From Hydrangea macrophylla (taxonomy: Eukaryota > Streptophyta > Magnoliopsida > Cornales > Hydrangeaceae): a DNA stretch of 64,000 bases. This document shows, piece by piece, positions 11,330 through 23,129 of the stretch. Below the pieces are notes generated by a model, which was not told the origin of the DNA, made no database searches, and saw only the letters and a program-made list of their open reading frames with translations. Numbering within the stretch: the stretch's first letter is position 1; every line of letters begins with the position of its first letter. Where the stretch lies: assembly GCA_033977485.1 (NCBI GenBank), contig CM066991.1, positions 57,407,350 to 57,471,349 on the forward strand, given 5' to 3'. Made by a program: the position numbers and the translations under genes.

Positions 11330-12109
11330 TGTAACACCTGTAATTTTCTTTTAATTAATAATATCAGCTTTTCAAATTCCTGTATTGAACCGACTATATT
11401 ATTATATAATTATTTTAATTACGTGACGGTATGGACGTGTTGTAGTATTACCATATAGACTGTAGTAACCATACCGACTCGACCATAATAAGATTTAACT
11501 TAGTCCCGTAACCGGACCCGGACGTTAGAAACAACACCCGTTTGGACGTAAATCGAGACTGACACGCATATTAAGAATATTTGCACGCAAACCGAGGTAG
11601 TGGCACAAAATCCTAGGTGGAACCCACATGATCGGCCACTTGTTGCACATGCAACCCCCCTTAGACACTTGTCACTACGTCATTGACACTTGTCCATATG
11701 TTGGACATGTGTCCTAGCATGCAAGCATGCATGGTGACACATAATCCCTTCCTTTCTTTATATAAGGATGCCTACATCCATGCATTTCACCCTCTTAGTC
11801 ACTTAAAAATCTGCATATAGAGTTAGAGAGAGCTAGGAGATGAACTCCATGGAGAGATAAGAGATACATGGAGATGGAGAAGAAGAACTAGGAAGAAGTC
11901 TCCACCATTGAGGTTGTGTTCAAGCTTCCTAAGCTCAAATCCAAAGCCCAAGCTCAATTTCAATTTTAAGTGAGTAAATTGTGAGTAAATTGTGAGAAAT
12001 TGTGAGTATTCTAACTCACTTTAGAACCTATATAGTATGTAGTAATGTTTATTAAGTGCTTGATGTTGATAGTTTGAGAGATCCATGCCATGCAAGATAA
12101 GTTTTCAAA

Positions 12110-12610
12110 TCTGGGAAGCAGAAACTTCCAGCAGAGTGTTGTTTAGTAAAACAAACATTTCGAGCAGTTACAAAATGGTAATGAGGCTAGGTTTTTTTTT
12201 GGAGAAAGGTAACTCATTTATCTACAAATAACTCTTCTATAACTCAGTCTGAAAATCACTTCTTCATAGGTGAAATGTACATGCAACGAAGTACTTTAAA
12301 TCTGAGAAACAGAAACCTCCAGCAGAATGTAGTTTAGTAAAATGAGTGTTTCAAGCAGCTCCGAAATCTAAATTAAGCTAGGTTTTTTTGTGGAGAAAGC
12401 TAACTAATTTATCTACAAATAACTCTTCTATAGCCTGATCTAAAAATGAATCCTTGATAGGTGAAATGCACATGCAACGCAGTACTATAAATCTGGGACA
12501 GAGCAGTCCGAAAATATATAAATGTCTAAGTAAAATAAATATTTTGAGTAGCTCAAAAATGCAATTGAAGCTAGATTTTTTTTGTACATGAAGCTAATCC
12601 AATTATCTAC
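12110..12610 (+). repeat. 192-bp tandem subrepeat inside the solo LTR
   Basis: The GCTAGRTTTTTTT landmark recurs at 12186, 12377 and 12570, spacing 191 and 193. Units also share a CTAATTTATCTACAAATAACTC-type block and TTTCGAGCAG/TTTCAAGCAG. The matching repeat in the C LTRs is at 49790-50470 and 57340-58020, reversed. Confidence 0.75.
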
Positions 12611-14021
12611 AATGTTCTAGTTTTGAGTTTGATCTACAAATCAATTTATCATGCCCAAATAAATCATATCAATTCAGTCGACATAGTAAAATTAATTTCT
12701 GGCAGATTGTATAACTACTTGTATGATGTGTTTATTGATGATGCTTACTTTCCGGTACCTGTGTGGTTATGGATATCTTGTGCTATGATAGTGCTATCGA
12801 GTGGATGAGTATGTTAAGGGTTTCATCTATATGTTTACTGGTATCAAATCCTTGTTATGTGATCCATGTCTACATGATTATGTTTTCGCTGTTAAGGTGA
12901 TAAATGCACGTTTTACGATGTTATTGATCGGAATAGTTAATGCATGCCATGTTAATAATAAAGAGGAATGAAAGTAGGTTTGCATGTAAGTATTGATAGT
13001 GGACACACGTGCATTTCATGACATGTGTCAGTGTGCGTTGCATGAGAGAAAGAAGTGTTTGATGAGGATGTGAATGAGATGAGATAGATAAATGTGAAAG
13101 AGATGTGAATATTGGATCCGATGGATCAACGGCTGACGAGCCGGGTGGACATGGACGGTTAGAGTTCCTAGCGCGCCTCTCGCCGTTGAAGACGTCCGGT
13201 GATGCGCATACGTGGTTGAAGACGTCCCATGTATCGTTGAAGACGTCCGGCTAGTGCTCTAATATACTTCTCAGCCGTGTAGACGACCGGTGAGAGTATA
13301 CACATGGTTGAAGATGTCCCATGTGCCAGTTTCATTGTTTACAGATAGTGTGCGCTGTGAAGACGTCCGGCGGCCTATCAAGGGAATAAGTATGAATCGG
13401 CTTTTATAGCATGTTATCATCCTTGATGTACCGCGTGTTGTCAAGTGGATGAGAAAGTTGAATGATGAGATTGAGTTAATGAGTAAAATGGTTTGGTTCG
13501 AAATGATTTGGTGTTGGAAAGTATTAGTTTTGAATTGAAATGGTTTTTAAAAGTATTTGTTTTGAAATGCAAGTGTCTTTGAAAAGGGTTGAGAGTAAGT
13601 CGCATCGGTCACGCATTTGCATGCACGAGGATAAAATAAGGAGAATGTATTCTATGATGTTATGTATATCTGTCTACGCATCAGCATGACGTGTTCGACC
13701 AAGAGACTATTAATATCCCGCACACTTGTTCTAAGGATCATCAGTGATGTGTTCAATCAAGCGGTTCTTTGTCGAGTGTTGTTCTTTGTTGACCGGTAAA
13801 TGCGTTTGGAGTTAAGTCTTCTTTCAGTCAATGTCGTTGGTCAGTTCAGTTCTGGGTTAAGTTTTAAAAGGAATGATTGGGTATAAACAAGGCATAGTTT
13901 TGAGAATAAGAAAAGATTAATGAGACATAGTTTGAGAATAAGAAGAAATGAAGAGTAACTTACCTTGGTGGTGGTAACCTTAAGGGGACCCTCACTTAGC
14001 TTAACCGCTAAACGGCTTTTC

Positions 14022-14153
14022 ATGCCGCTGGACCTTCCACGTCCAGCCTTTGCAGGTTCAGACGGAACCGACCGCTATCAAGATGCGGACTTTACTACTG
14101 AAGACTATGCTGGTGAAGATTACTACGAGGAAAGCTATGGTTTCACCAGCTGA
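14022..14153 (+). other. 43-codon open frame near the 3' end of the solo LTR (conserved block, coding doubtful)
   Basis: Same length and position as the frame at 55862-55993 (minus) in element C; both end in an acidic, aromatic tail (EDYYEESYGFTS here). The LTR of element F ends a frame with EEYAEEGYGFAS at 17701. Between the two family-C copies I count 11 base differences, 10 of them amino-acid changing, and no indel. That argues against selection on a protein, so this is more likely a conserved nucleic-acid block. Confidence 0.35.
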
Positions 14154-14448
14154 AGATCTTAGAGCTGCTCTTTGTCATAGTTACGTTATTAATATGTTTA
14201 ATGATGTAATAGTTTAGCTGGACTTGTAATATGTATCTTTTGGTTATCTTTGGGCTTGTAATATATTACTGATGTAAGACTTGAATGTTTTAGTTTCCTG
14301 CTTCCGCTGAACATAGTCATCTTCCCATATTATGTTATGGTTATAAGCATGTTTGGACAATCAAGTGACACTCACAAACCAGTCACGTGTCTACGAACCC
14401 ATAAAGGAAATTTATTTTTCCCTATTTTTGGTACTTCGGGGCGTGACA

Positions 14449-16568
14449 TTCGATGTCGGAACAAGGATAGAGGATGCAATCCAAGAGGGGTAATTAAGAA
14501 AGAGGAGCAACCAAATCGGTATAGGAGGCAAAACTATGGGTCCAACGGAGGACAAACAGGGGGTCACTCTGGCCTCACCGACATCAATGCACTGAACGGA
14601 CCAGAGAGGAAATTTGACATAACGCCAAGGAGAGGAGGGGACAAAGCACCAAGAAAATTCTCATATCTGGGAGTGTCACTATCATCTGCCCTCGATAGAC
14701 TATAAACAAAAGGGCATCTCCGTCAGTTGGAACCTCGACCTCTACCAAGTCCGCTTCTGCCAAGTTTCCAAGGGGACCTCTTTTGCAAATTTTACCAGCA
14801 GAAGGGTCACTCAACGGATCGGTGTATGAGATTAAGGCACGAAATCCAGTACCTCATCGATAACAAGGTAATTTCAGAACCACCTACCAAAGCTCCAAAT
14901 GTTACTAGAAATCCACTTCCGAATCATCAAGTTGTGCCACCACCGCAGGGCCTTTATCTATTAGGGATAGAAGAAGCAACCTTCGATCCATCTAGGCTAA
15001 TCACTAAGGCCGGGACACCAAGAAAGCCATACCAGCTACCGAAGGATTCGACAATCTATACTTTGGAGGATCAGTCGGAGAAAAGTGAAATAGAACAGTC
15101 AGACTGGTGGGTTCAAGGGATTGACAGTCGAGACGTAAGCCAGGTAGAAGACGATCTTTGGTACAAGAGAGACAAAGAAACGGAGATGGTGGAGGATACT
15201 TTGAAAGTTGATTCAGAAGTTGACAATCTGTGGGCAAGAGAAGAAGTTAGTCATTTAACCGGGTCGGGCAGACACTTTAAACCGCATAAGGTAGAGAAAG
15301 ATCATCCGGGGAGAGAATTGGACAAGGGAAAAGGGAAAATGAACGAAGAAGAGGAAGAAGATAGGGTTCTAAAGCAGATGAAGAAAACTCAGGCCAATAT
15401 CACCATTTGGGGGTTATTGATAGCATCAAAACGCCACAGGCAGGCAGTGTTGGACGCCCTAAACTAGTCTGTTGTTCCCATCAACACAGCTTCGGAAGAT
15501 ATTATGGGAATGGTTGGCAGAATCCCGACCTTGGCTATTACCTTTTCTTCGGATGACGTATCCCCCGAAGGACCCATTCACAAAAAGCCGTCGTACGTCA
15601 CTGTTGAATGTTTGGGGAACACCGTACTCGCTTGTCTCATTGACAACGGGTCTGCTCTAAATGTATGCCCCTTCCGAACAACCAAACATATGGGCTTAGA
15701 TGAATCGTCCTTCGTGCCGTCCTAGCAAAAGGTCAAGGCGTATGAGAACACTCAGAGAACGGTCATGGGCATCATCTTTCTTAACTCGTTATTGGACCAG
15801 TGGATAAAGAAGCTGAATTCTAAATCATTGATATCCCCGCCTCCTTTAATCTACTGCTAGGGAGGCCATGGTTGGATAGCTTGGGTGCCATACCATCCAC
15901 CATTCATCAAAAGGTCAAATGTGTTTGGAAGAGAAAAGTCTGCTACATCCTCGGGGACAGCTGGGTTCGTTCGTCTAAAGCTTCGTCAAGCGCACCAATT
16001 CTAGAATTACAGCTGCAAGAAGAAGAAGCAAACATGGGAGGGTTTGAGTTCGTCAGCATGATTGAGGAGGAAAAGTCAAAAGAATTCCTGCCACTTTACT
16101 TTGACCAATACGCAAGCCCGTTGGTCGCAGGGATCATAAAGAAAATGGGTTTCTTTCCAGGTTTGGGGTTAGGAAAGAACCACCATGGCCTGCTAGAGTT
16201 TCCAAAAATCCCTACTCAGACTCACACTCACGGTCTGGGGTACCAACCATCCAAGAAAGGGCAAAAAGAAAAGAAGAAGGTCGTCGATGCGCCATTAGAC
16301 CCTTACCTAAAGACGCTCAATGGATATTTTATGAAGGAAGAAGAATATTTTCCCTTTTGCGGCTTCCCAGAACCATGAGTGGACCAGAAAGATAAGTGTT
16401 TAAAGCCAGGGTTTGAGATCTTCTTTCCCCACGAGTTTTCTGCATATGAAGATCCATACTTACAGATGCCTGTCAAGTTGGTTACTACCAAGGATTGGAT
16501 TGGTGCGCTAGACGGCTCTGTCATGAAAGATTTGCTAGACGGTTCTGTCACGAAAGATCTGCTCGAGC
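14449..16568 (+). pseudogene. Tat gag C-terminal part, protease and G-patch region (D1), broken
   Basis: Continues the gag interrupted at 11329. Visible in order: the end of the gag domain (GTRIEDAIQEG-like, out of frame in places), a CX3HX4HX4C-type knuckle (CKFYQQKGHSTDRC near 14790), an acidic linker, a retroviral-type protease with active site LIDNGSALNV (near 15645), and a G-patch (MGFFPGLGLGKNHHG near 16150). Breaks include stops at about 14703, 15465 and 15723 and frame changes around 15790. The end carries a short duplication of the DGSVMKDLL motif, after which the sequence switches to another element at about 16562. Confidence 0.8.
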
Positions 16569-18217
16569 TTATTATTTTAACAAAGAACATGTTTTATATG
16601 GTAAAGGGTGGATTGAATTAGCAGACGCATGCTTGTGAGATACGTAAACTCTGAGAGTAACGTGAGACGTACTTAAGTACGATAATCTGAGAACAATGTG
16701 CATTAACGACTTGTACGACATGCGTTAGATGACGTTAAATAAGTTATGTTAACTCTAATAATAAGACAATCATGTCCATTGGTCTAGTCCTTGTGTTCTG
16801 TCCATGAAAGAGTAACGAATCTATGATGTTGTTGAGATGTCGCTGTGGCCATAAGGGTAATAGTGGCAAAAGTAGTCGTACCTCAGCGGTATTATTTGTT
16901 ATAGGTGCCAGAGTGGCAAGAGCAATTGTAGTACCTCGTTGGTATTATCAAGGTCAGTTGCGTTGAGATGGTTAACAGGCCATTTGGGGTCAAATGTCAA
17001 TTAAGTAGGCCATTTGGGGGTGTGATGACAAGTTAACCGAGGATAAATGGAATAAGGTGGGGGTTACCCAGTATTGAGGCCAGCTGGGCTAAGATGTCAA
17101 GTAATTGGCTAGTTGGGCTAAAGATGACAAAAGATATCAAGTAAGTGGACAGTTGGGCTAAAGATGATAAGAGGATAACCCGTAGGCCTTTTGGGCTATG
17201 ATATTCTAGGCCAACGTCTTTCATACCGGATTACATGCAAAGAGTCAAGTCTGTATAGATTGGACGTGTGGCCCAAGGTGAAGCAAAGACTGGATCGGTG
17301 ATCCAAAGTAAGTCAAGTCGTAAGAAATTAAACCTGTGGTTCAAAGTGGATTCTTTAAGTCAGATTGGACCAATAGCCCAACGTGATCAATCGGTTGATG
17401 TCAGTCGTACTTCCAAGGATGAATACTGTCATTGAGTGCTTCCTAACGTGTGAGTCAAGATGAAATTGAGATTAAGAGAGACTTATTGCATGTTTTCTAA
17501 AGCATAAAGAAAATGCGCATTTTTTTACTTCTAAAATGGTTTAAAAGTGTTTTCTGAGCCTGTTCAGGATAGTAGGTTTACTCACTCAGCTTATAGTAAA
17601 GCTGACAACTTTTATGTTCTAGACAATCAAACGCCCAGACCTTGTAGAAGCAGAGTACCCTGATGAGGAGTATGCTGAGGAAGGCTATGGCTTCGCAAGT
17701 TAGCTGGCGGGAGCCGAAGGCTATTAGTCTATATAGTTATTAGCATTGTGGAGGCACTAGATGCCTATTTATGTTGTAGGGCTTATGCAAAAGATACTAT
17801 TCTCTTTTATTTTCCTTCTCTATGATATTGTAATAATGAAGTGTATGACACCGTTGTTGATGTCTATTGTATAAGTATGCCTAGACCACCATGTTCATTA
17901 ATGCTGCTTGATATTTGTTTATTCTATATTGTTGTGGACAATCATGAGTTATTCAACTTGCCACGAACCTACGGACCCAAAAGAGAAAATGCTTTAATTT
18001 TTCCTATTTTGGCTACTCCTGGGAGTGACAACTGCGACATATGAGTTTCCATTGTGGCCTCAGATTATGTTAGTAAGATATGTTCTAAGAATAGCATCCT
18101 CCCTATCATGGTGTTTGTTGGTTTTGGTAGATGATAATATGGTTATTCACCAGTTACGGGCCTACGGGACCAAAAAGGAATTTATTTTCTTTATTTTTGT
18201 TTCTCTAGGACGTGACA
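16569..18217 (+). repeat. LTR of gypsy element F, 5' end not resolved
   Basis: It ends ...AGGACGTGACA seven bases before a tRNA-Met primer site. The 5' end is not clear; D1 similarity stops near 16562. It contains degenerate repeats of GGCCATTTGGGG / CAGTTGGGCTAAAGATG at 16970-17215. No gene. The end shares CGTGACA and the YGFAS-type block (17650-17703) with the family-C LTRs, so F is a related but distinct family. Confidence 0.65.
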
Positions 18218-19218
18218 GGATTTTGGTATCAGAGCCTACGTTTAGTTGCAAACCGCTTGTCTTTTGTGATTAGAACTCGAGTTCTAAGGTAATATTGATA
18301 GCATGAGAATTAGCTCAGATAAGATAGAACTGTTATCTTTTCACATAGACGAGAAGTTTGAAGACTCCATCCGAGGATGTTTCGTTAAAAGGTAATAAAT
18401 GCTGGAGCCGATAAGAAATTGTTAGAACTGTGGATAGCTGAGTTCACGGAGAACAAGGCATTGAGAATTAGTTGTGGGTACAGAGATCATAAGTGTAGAG
18501 TTGTTGGATTTTAGATAAACTGCCGGATTCCTAAGTGATATCGTAACAGTCAGTATGACCAAGAAGTAGAACGAGGTTATGGATAAGATAATCCTGTTAC
18601 CTTGAGTCACGTGTCAATTGAGTGGTCTCACATGTTAGTTAAGTAGTACTTGTAGTTTGGAACCTGAGAATTGAAATAGAACGTTTAGATTTAACGTTAT
18701 GTGTAGGACTTGTAGTTTCGTAAACTTGTCTTGAGCATATATACCTTTGACCATACCTGGTAGGTAGACTGGCCTTGGTGATTATTATTATTATTATTTA
18801 TGTAGGATATTCCTATTACTTGATGTGATCGTATTATATAATGGTATTGTATATCAGTATCTGCCTATTTTATTCTTGCCTAAGCTGTATGACCTACCAA
18901 CACTCGTTATGGTTAAAATGACTTGAGGGAACCCGGGCCACCTGAATGGAATACCTGATGTAGTACCTCTTGAGATAGATCCCACAGGAATGGTTGGAGT
19001 TTTCATACATTGCATGGAACAAGTTATCAATCGTACATTGGCAATGACGCACCAGTATGTCAAACGAGAGTCAAGCTACTAAAGGAATTTTGTGTTCTTC
19101 AACCAGGGACCCTTATAGGATTAATGGGAGCATGGCAAGCTGAGCAATGGATTCGCCAGATAGAATCGACAATTGAGACACTCGGATGTACTGACACTGA
19201 GAAAAGACATTTGGCAGT
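18218..19218 (+). pseudogene. Internal 5' region and gag remnant of gypsy element F
   Basis: Decayed leader, a short (TTA)n run near 18783, then a gag fragment: residues AEQWIRQIESTIETLGCTDTEKRHLAV (within 19137-19219) are typical of the gypsy gag region preceding the capsid domain. The reading frame is broken upstream and stops at 19218, where a Tat-type LTR starts. The remainder of the element is not found in the window. Confidence 0.65.
18224..18236 (+). other. Primer-binding site of element F (initiator tRNA-Met)
   Basis: TGGTATCAGAGCC, complementary to the 3' end of initiator tRNA-Met including CCA; 13 nt match before divergence. Confidence 0.85.
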
Positions 19219-20583
19219 TGTAGACACCCCAATTTTGACCGGCCGTCGAATTTAGGAGAGCGTCACCTCCACGTCCAATGATGACAATGACCGAAAAATT
19301 CGAAGTATTCCAAGCTCTTCAGAAAATTCTCCAAAACGCGATAAAATTTCACAGAAAGAGGGAAATACCAGGTATTTAGGAAAATTCAGATATAAAACAC
19401 AACTTTTGGAAAAGATATTAAAAAATAATTTGTTTCAAAAAGAGAAAAGACCTAAAAGGGGAATTTTAGCCAAAACCGGCACACGGCAGGCTTCCGCGGC
19501 ACTCGGTGACTGCCGCACGGCAGTCACAGAGTGCCGTGCCGGCACTCACCAAGTGCCGCTACAGGTTTCTGACTGCCGTTTGATTTTAAAGTCTGTATTT
19601 TGCAGAGCAATACGTATGCGCATGCGAATAAGAACAAAAACTGATAAAGTAAGACTGACAAAAATGCGGCAATCCATTAATTGCCGCGGCATTTGGTGAA
19701 TGCCGCGCGGCAGTCATGAAGTGCCGCAACGGCATTTGATGAATGCCGCAGCGGCAGTCACGGACTGCCGCGTCAGTATCTGGACTGCCGCGCTGGACAG
19801 CAGTCTGCATAATTTCAGAAAGTACACATTGTACCAACTAATGAGGGAATTACACCTGTTTTTTGCTTCGAAATTCACCAAAAATACCTGGTAATTTTGC
19901 TTATAAAAGAGAAGGGATCTTCCTAAAAGAAAGGGGGACCAAGAAGAACACAAAAAAAAAAAACACATTGGGAGAGAAGTCATATACAAAAAATACTTCC
20001 ATTACACCAACATTTTTGAGAGAGAAAAGAGAGTGTTTAGAGAATTAGAGAGAAGAGCTTGGAAGATCTTCAAAGAAAAGAAAACTTTGAGGATAATTTG
20101 GAGGTGATCCTCTAACCATAGATTATTGGCTTACTCTTTCTTCTTTTAAAATCTCTAATCCTAGAATCTTTCACTATTTTTTTTGCTTATCAAGTAACTT
20201 AGGAGTTTCTTTTGTCTCCATATTACTCTCTTCCACTTTCTTTGCTTATTTTTTCTCTTGAAGGTCTTGGAGATCTTCAATATCTCTTTTGATCTTTTGA
20301 GCATGATCTTTTGAATCCCATGTAGGCTTGTGCTTCACATAGGAGTCAAAGTTTGATCACCACTTCATAATCACACGGATGAATGCTCTTATCTTATCGT
20401 GATGCACATGCTCATGCAAATCGGTGTCCCATGCTCCTAAATGTGATGGTACAGAACTATGCTCCTCTCTAGCATCAGAAATGCACTAATACCTCAAGCT
20501 TTCCTATTATGACATCGTCCTATTCTGTGAACGCGTGCATGCTCTATGCGAGTTTTGAGAATCGTCTGATTTGACTGAGCCGC
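19219..20583 (+). repeat. Tat-type LTR start D4 (U3, TATA and transcribed leader)
   Basis: It starts TGTAGACACCCCAATTTTGA, the same 20 bases that begin the D3 LTR on the other strand (33842 leftward). It inserted into the gag of element F. U3 carries the CGGCA...TGCCG dyad cluster (19477-19796) and a TATA box (TATAAAAG, 19902-19909), followed by an AG-rich leader. No primer site is seen downstream; the 73-bp array begins near 20584. Where this LTR ends cannot be decided. Confidence 0.65.
19477..19909 (+). promoter_or_regulatory. D4 promoter: CGGCA-N-TGCCG dyad cluster upstream of TATA box
   Basis: Two blocks (19477-19580 and 19666-19796) contain about ten imperfect copies of a dyad of the form CGGCAsTCAnTGAsTGCCG, joined by GCGC-type spacers. 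TATAAAAG follows at 19902-19909. The same motif is found at 33027-33155, 44203-44330 and 63731-63880. Confidence 0.7.
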
Positions 20584-22913
20584 TTTATGTCTTACGCTCC
20601 ATAGTCGAATCAGGTAGCACGCTGAAAGATTGAGCCGCTCTACACCTTACGCTCCATAATCTTCCAAAATCATCTGATCGACTAAGTCGAATCAGGTAGC
20701 ACGCTGAAAGATTGAGCCGCTCTATGCTCAAAAATCTCTCAAAATCATCTGATCGGCTAAGCCGAATCAGGTAGCACGCAGAGAGATTGAGCAGCTCTAT
20801 GCTCAAAATCCCCAAAAATCATCCGATCGGCTAAGCCAAATCAGGTAGCACGCAGAGAGATTGAGCAGCTCTATGCTCAAAATCCCTAAAATCATCCGAT
20901 CGGCTAAGCCGAATCAGGTAGCACGCAGAGAGATTGAGCAGCTCTATGCTCAAAATCCCCAAAATCATCCGATCGGCTAAGCCGAATCAGGTAGCACGCA
21001 GAGAGATTGAGCAGCTCTATGCTCAAAATCCCCAAAAATCATCCGATCGGCTAAGCCGAATCAGGTAGCACGCAGAGAGATTGAGCAGCTCTATGCTCAA
21101 AATCCCCAAAAATCATCCGATCGGCTAAGCCAAATCAGGTAGCACGCAGAGAGATTGAGCAGCTCTATGCTCAAAATCCCTAAAATCATCCGATCGGCTA
21201 AGCCGAATCAGGTAGCACGCAGAGAGATTGAGCAGCTCTATGCTCAAAATCCCCAAAATCATCCGATCGGCTAAGCCGAATCAGGTAGCACGCAGAGAGA
21301 TTGAGCAGCTCTATGCTCAAAATCCCCAAAAATCATCCGATCGGCTAAGCCGAATCAGGTAGCACGCAGAGAGATTGAGCAGCTCTATGCTCAAAATCCC
21401 CAAAATCATCCGATCGGCTAAGCCGAATCAGGTAGCACGCAGAGAGATTGAGCAGCTCTATGCTCAAAATCCCTAAAATCATCCGATCGGCTAAGCCGAA
21501 TCAGGTAGCACGCAGAGAGATTGAGCAGCTCTATGCTCAAAATCCCTAAAATCATCCGATCGGCTAAGCCGAATCAGGTAGCACGCAGAGAGATTGAGCA
21601 GCTCTATGCTCAAAATCCCCAAAATCATCCGATCGGCTAAGCCGAATCAGGTAGCATGCAGAGAGATTGAGCAGCTCTATGCTCAAAATCCCCAAAATCA
21701 TCCGATCGGCTAAGCCGAATCAGGTAGCACGCAGAGACATTGAGCAGCTCTATGCTCAAAATCCCCAAAATCATCCGATCGGCTAAGCCGAATCAGGTAG
21801 CACGCAGAGAGATTGAGCAGCTCTATGCTCAAAATCCCCAAAAATCATCCGATCGGCTAAGCCGAATCAGGTAGCACGCAGAGAGATTGAGCAGCTCTAT
21901 GCTCAAAATCCCTAAAATCATCCGATCGGCTAAGCCGAATCAGGTAGCACGCAGAGAGATTGAGCAGCTCTATGCTCAAAATCCCTAAAATCATCCGATC
22001 GGCTAAGCCGAATCAGGTAGCACGCAGAGAGATTGAGCAGCTCTATGCTCAAAATCCCTAAAATCATCCGATCGGCTAAGCCGAATCAGGTAGCACGCAG
22101 AGAGATTGAGCAGCTCTATGCTCAAAATCCCCAAAAATCATCCGATCGGCTAAGCCGAATCAGGTAGCACGCAGAGAGATTGAGCAGCTCTATGCTCAAA
22201 ATCCCTAAAATCATCCGATCGGCTAAGCCGAATCAGGTAGCACGCAGAGAGATTGAGCAGCTCTATGCTCAAAATCCCTAAAATCATCCGATCGGCTAAG
22301 CCGAATCAGGTAGCACGCAGAGAGATTGAGCAGCTCTATGCTCAAAATCCCCAAAAATCATCCGATCGGCTAAGCCGAATCAGGTAGCACGCAGAGAGAT
22401 TGAGCAGCTCTATGCTCAAAATCCCCAAAAATCATCCGATCGGCTAAGCCGAATCAGGTAGCACGCAGAGAGATTGAGCAGCTCTATGCTCAAAATCCCC
22501 AAAATCATCCGATCGGCTAAGCCGAATCAGGTAGCACGCAGAGAGATTGAGCAGCTCTATGCTCAAAATCCCCAAAATCATCCGATCGGCTAAGCCGAAT
22601 CAGGTAGCACGCAGAGTGATTGAGCAGCTCTATGCTCAAAATCCCCAAAAATCATCCGATCGGCTAAGCCGAATCAGGTAGCACGCAGAGAGATTGAGCA
22701 GCTCTATGCTCAAAATCCCCAAAATCATCCGATCGGCTAAGCCGAATCAGGTAGCACGTAGAGAGATTGAGCAGCTCTATGCTCAAAATCCCTAAAATCA
22801 TCCGATCGGCTAAGCCGAATCAGGTAGCACGCAGAGAGATTGAGCAGCTCTATGCTCAAAATCCCTAAAATCATCCGATCGGCTAAGCCGAATCTGGTAG
22901 CACGCAGAAAGAT
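20584..22913. repeat. 73/74-bp tandem array, about 31 units
   Basis: Units of 73 or 74 bases. The length variant comes from CCCCAAAATC, CCCTAAAATC (both 73) or CCCCAAAAATC (74). Each unit holds two dyads: CGGCTAAGCCG and TTGAGC-N8-GCTCAA. The first two or three units (20584-20760) are diverged, as expected at an array edge; the right edge is sharp near 22912. A block of four units appears duplicated in place: two GCCAAATC variants lie about 295 bases apart at 20833 and 21130. No coding function; short open frames across it are periodic artefacts. Tat elements are known to carry tandem arrays in their 3' regions. Confidence 0.95.
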
Positions 22914-23129
22914 GAGATGCAAATTTACTGCCTCACCAAGTAAAATCAAAGTTGACTTGGTTCAATTCATAATTCCTAACTTTCAGGAGCTGATTAAATT
23001 TCAAATTAACTTTCCTAAATCTGGAAACACTTGGATTCATATTCGCTTTTAATTTCCGAAATCGAAGATCAATCACGTTAAAGTCGGCTGAATTTTCTCC
23101 TAACCTGGAGTCGAACCAAATCAATTTTC

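Larger units (their letters stand above)
11330..14448 (+). repeat. Solo LTR of chromovirus-type family C (3119 bp) inserted in D1 gag
   Basis: It starts TGTAACACC, ends GGGGCGTGACA, and is flanked by the perfect 5-bp duplication TTCGA (11325-11329 and 14449-14453). It matches, in opposite orientation, the LTR at 55567-58763. No internal region is present, so it arose by recombination between two LTRs. Inside are about three units of a 192-bp subrepeat (12110-12600), a run of GAAGACGTCC units (13180-13370) and TATATAAGG at about 11760. At 19% or more of its element's size it is unusually long for an LTR. Confidence 0.92.
8280..16568 (+). mobile_element. Ty3/gypsy Tat-lineage element D1, decayed and truncated
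   Basis: Same family as D2 (33843 onward). Order: LTR 3' part (8280-9159), extended tRNA-Arg primer site (9163-9212), leader, gag (10498-11329), a solo LTR insertion, then the rest of gag, protease and G-patch (14449-16568). Similarity to D2 stops near 16562, where element F sequence begins, so reverse transcriptase and integrase are missing. Its LTR is missing its 5' part where element E abuts it. Confidence 0.85.

Noticed and set aside
20584..22913. CRISPR-like appearance of regular repeats
   Set aside because: The repeats are adjacent without unique spacers and the context is a plant retroelement cluster; it is a satellite-type array.
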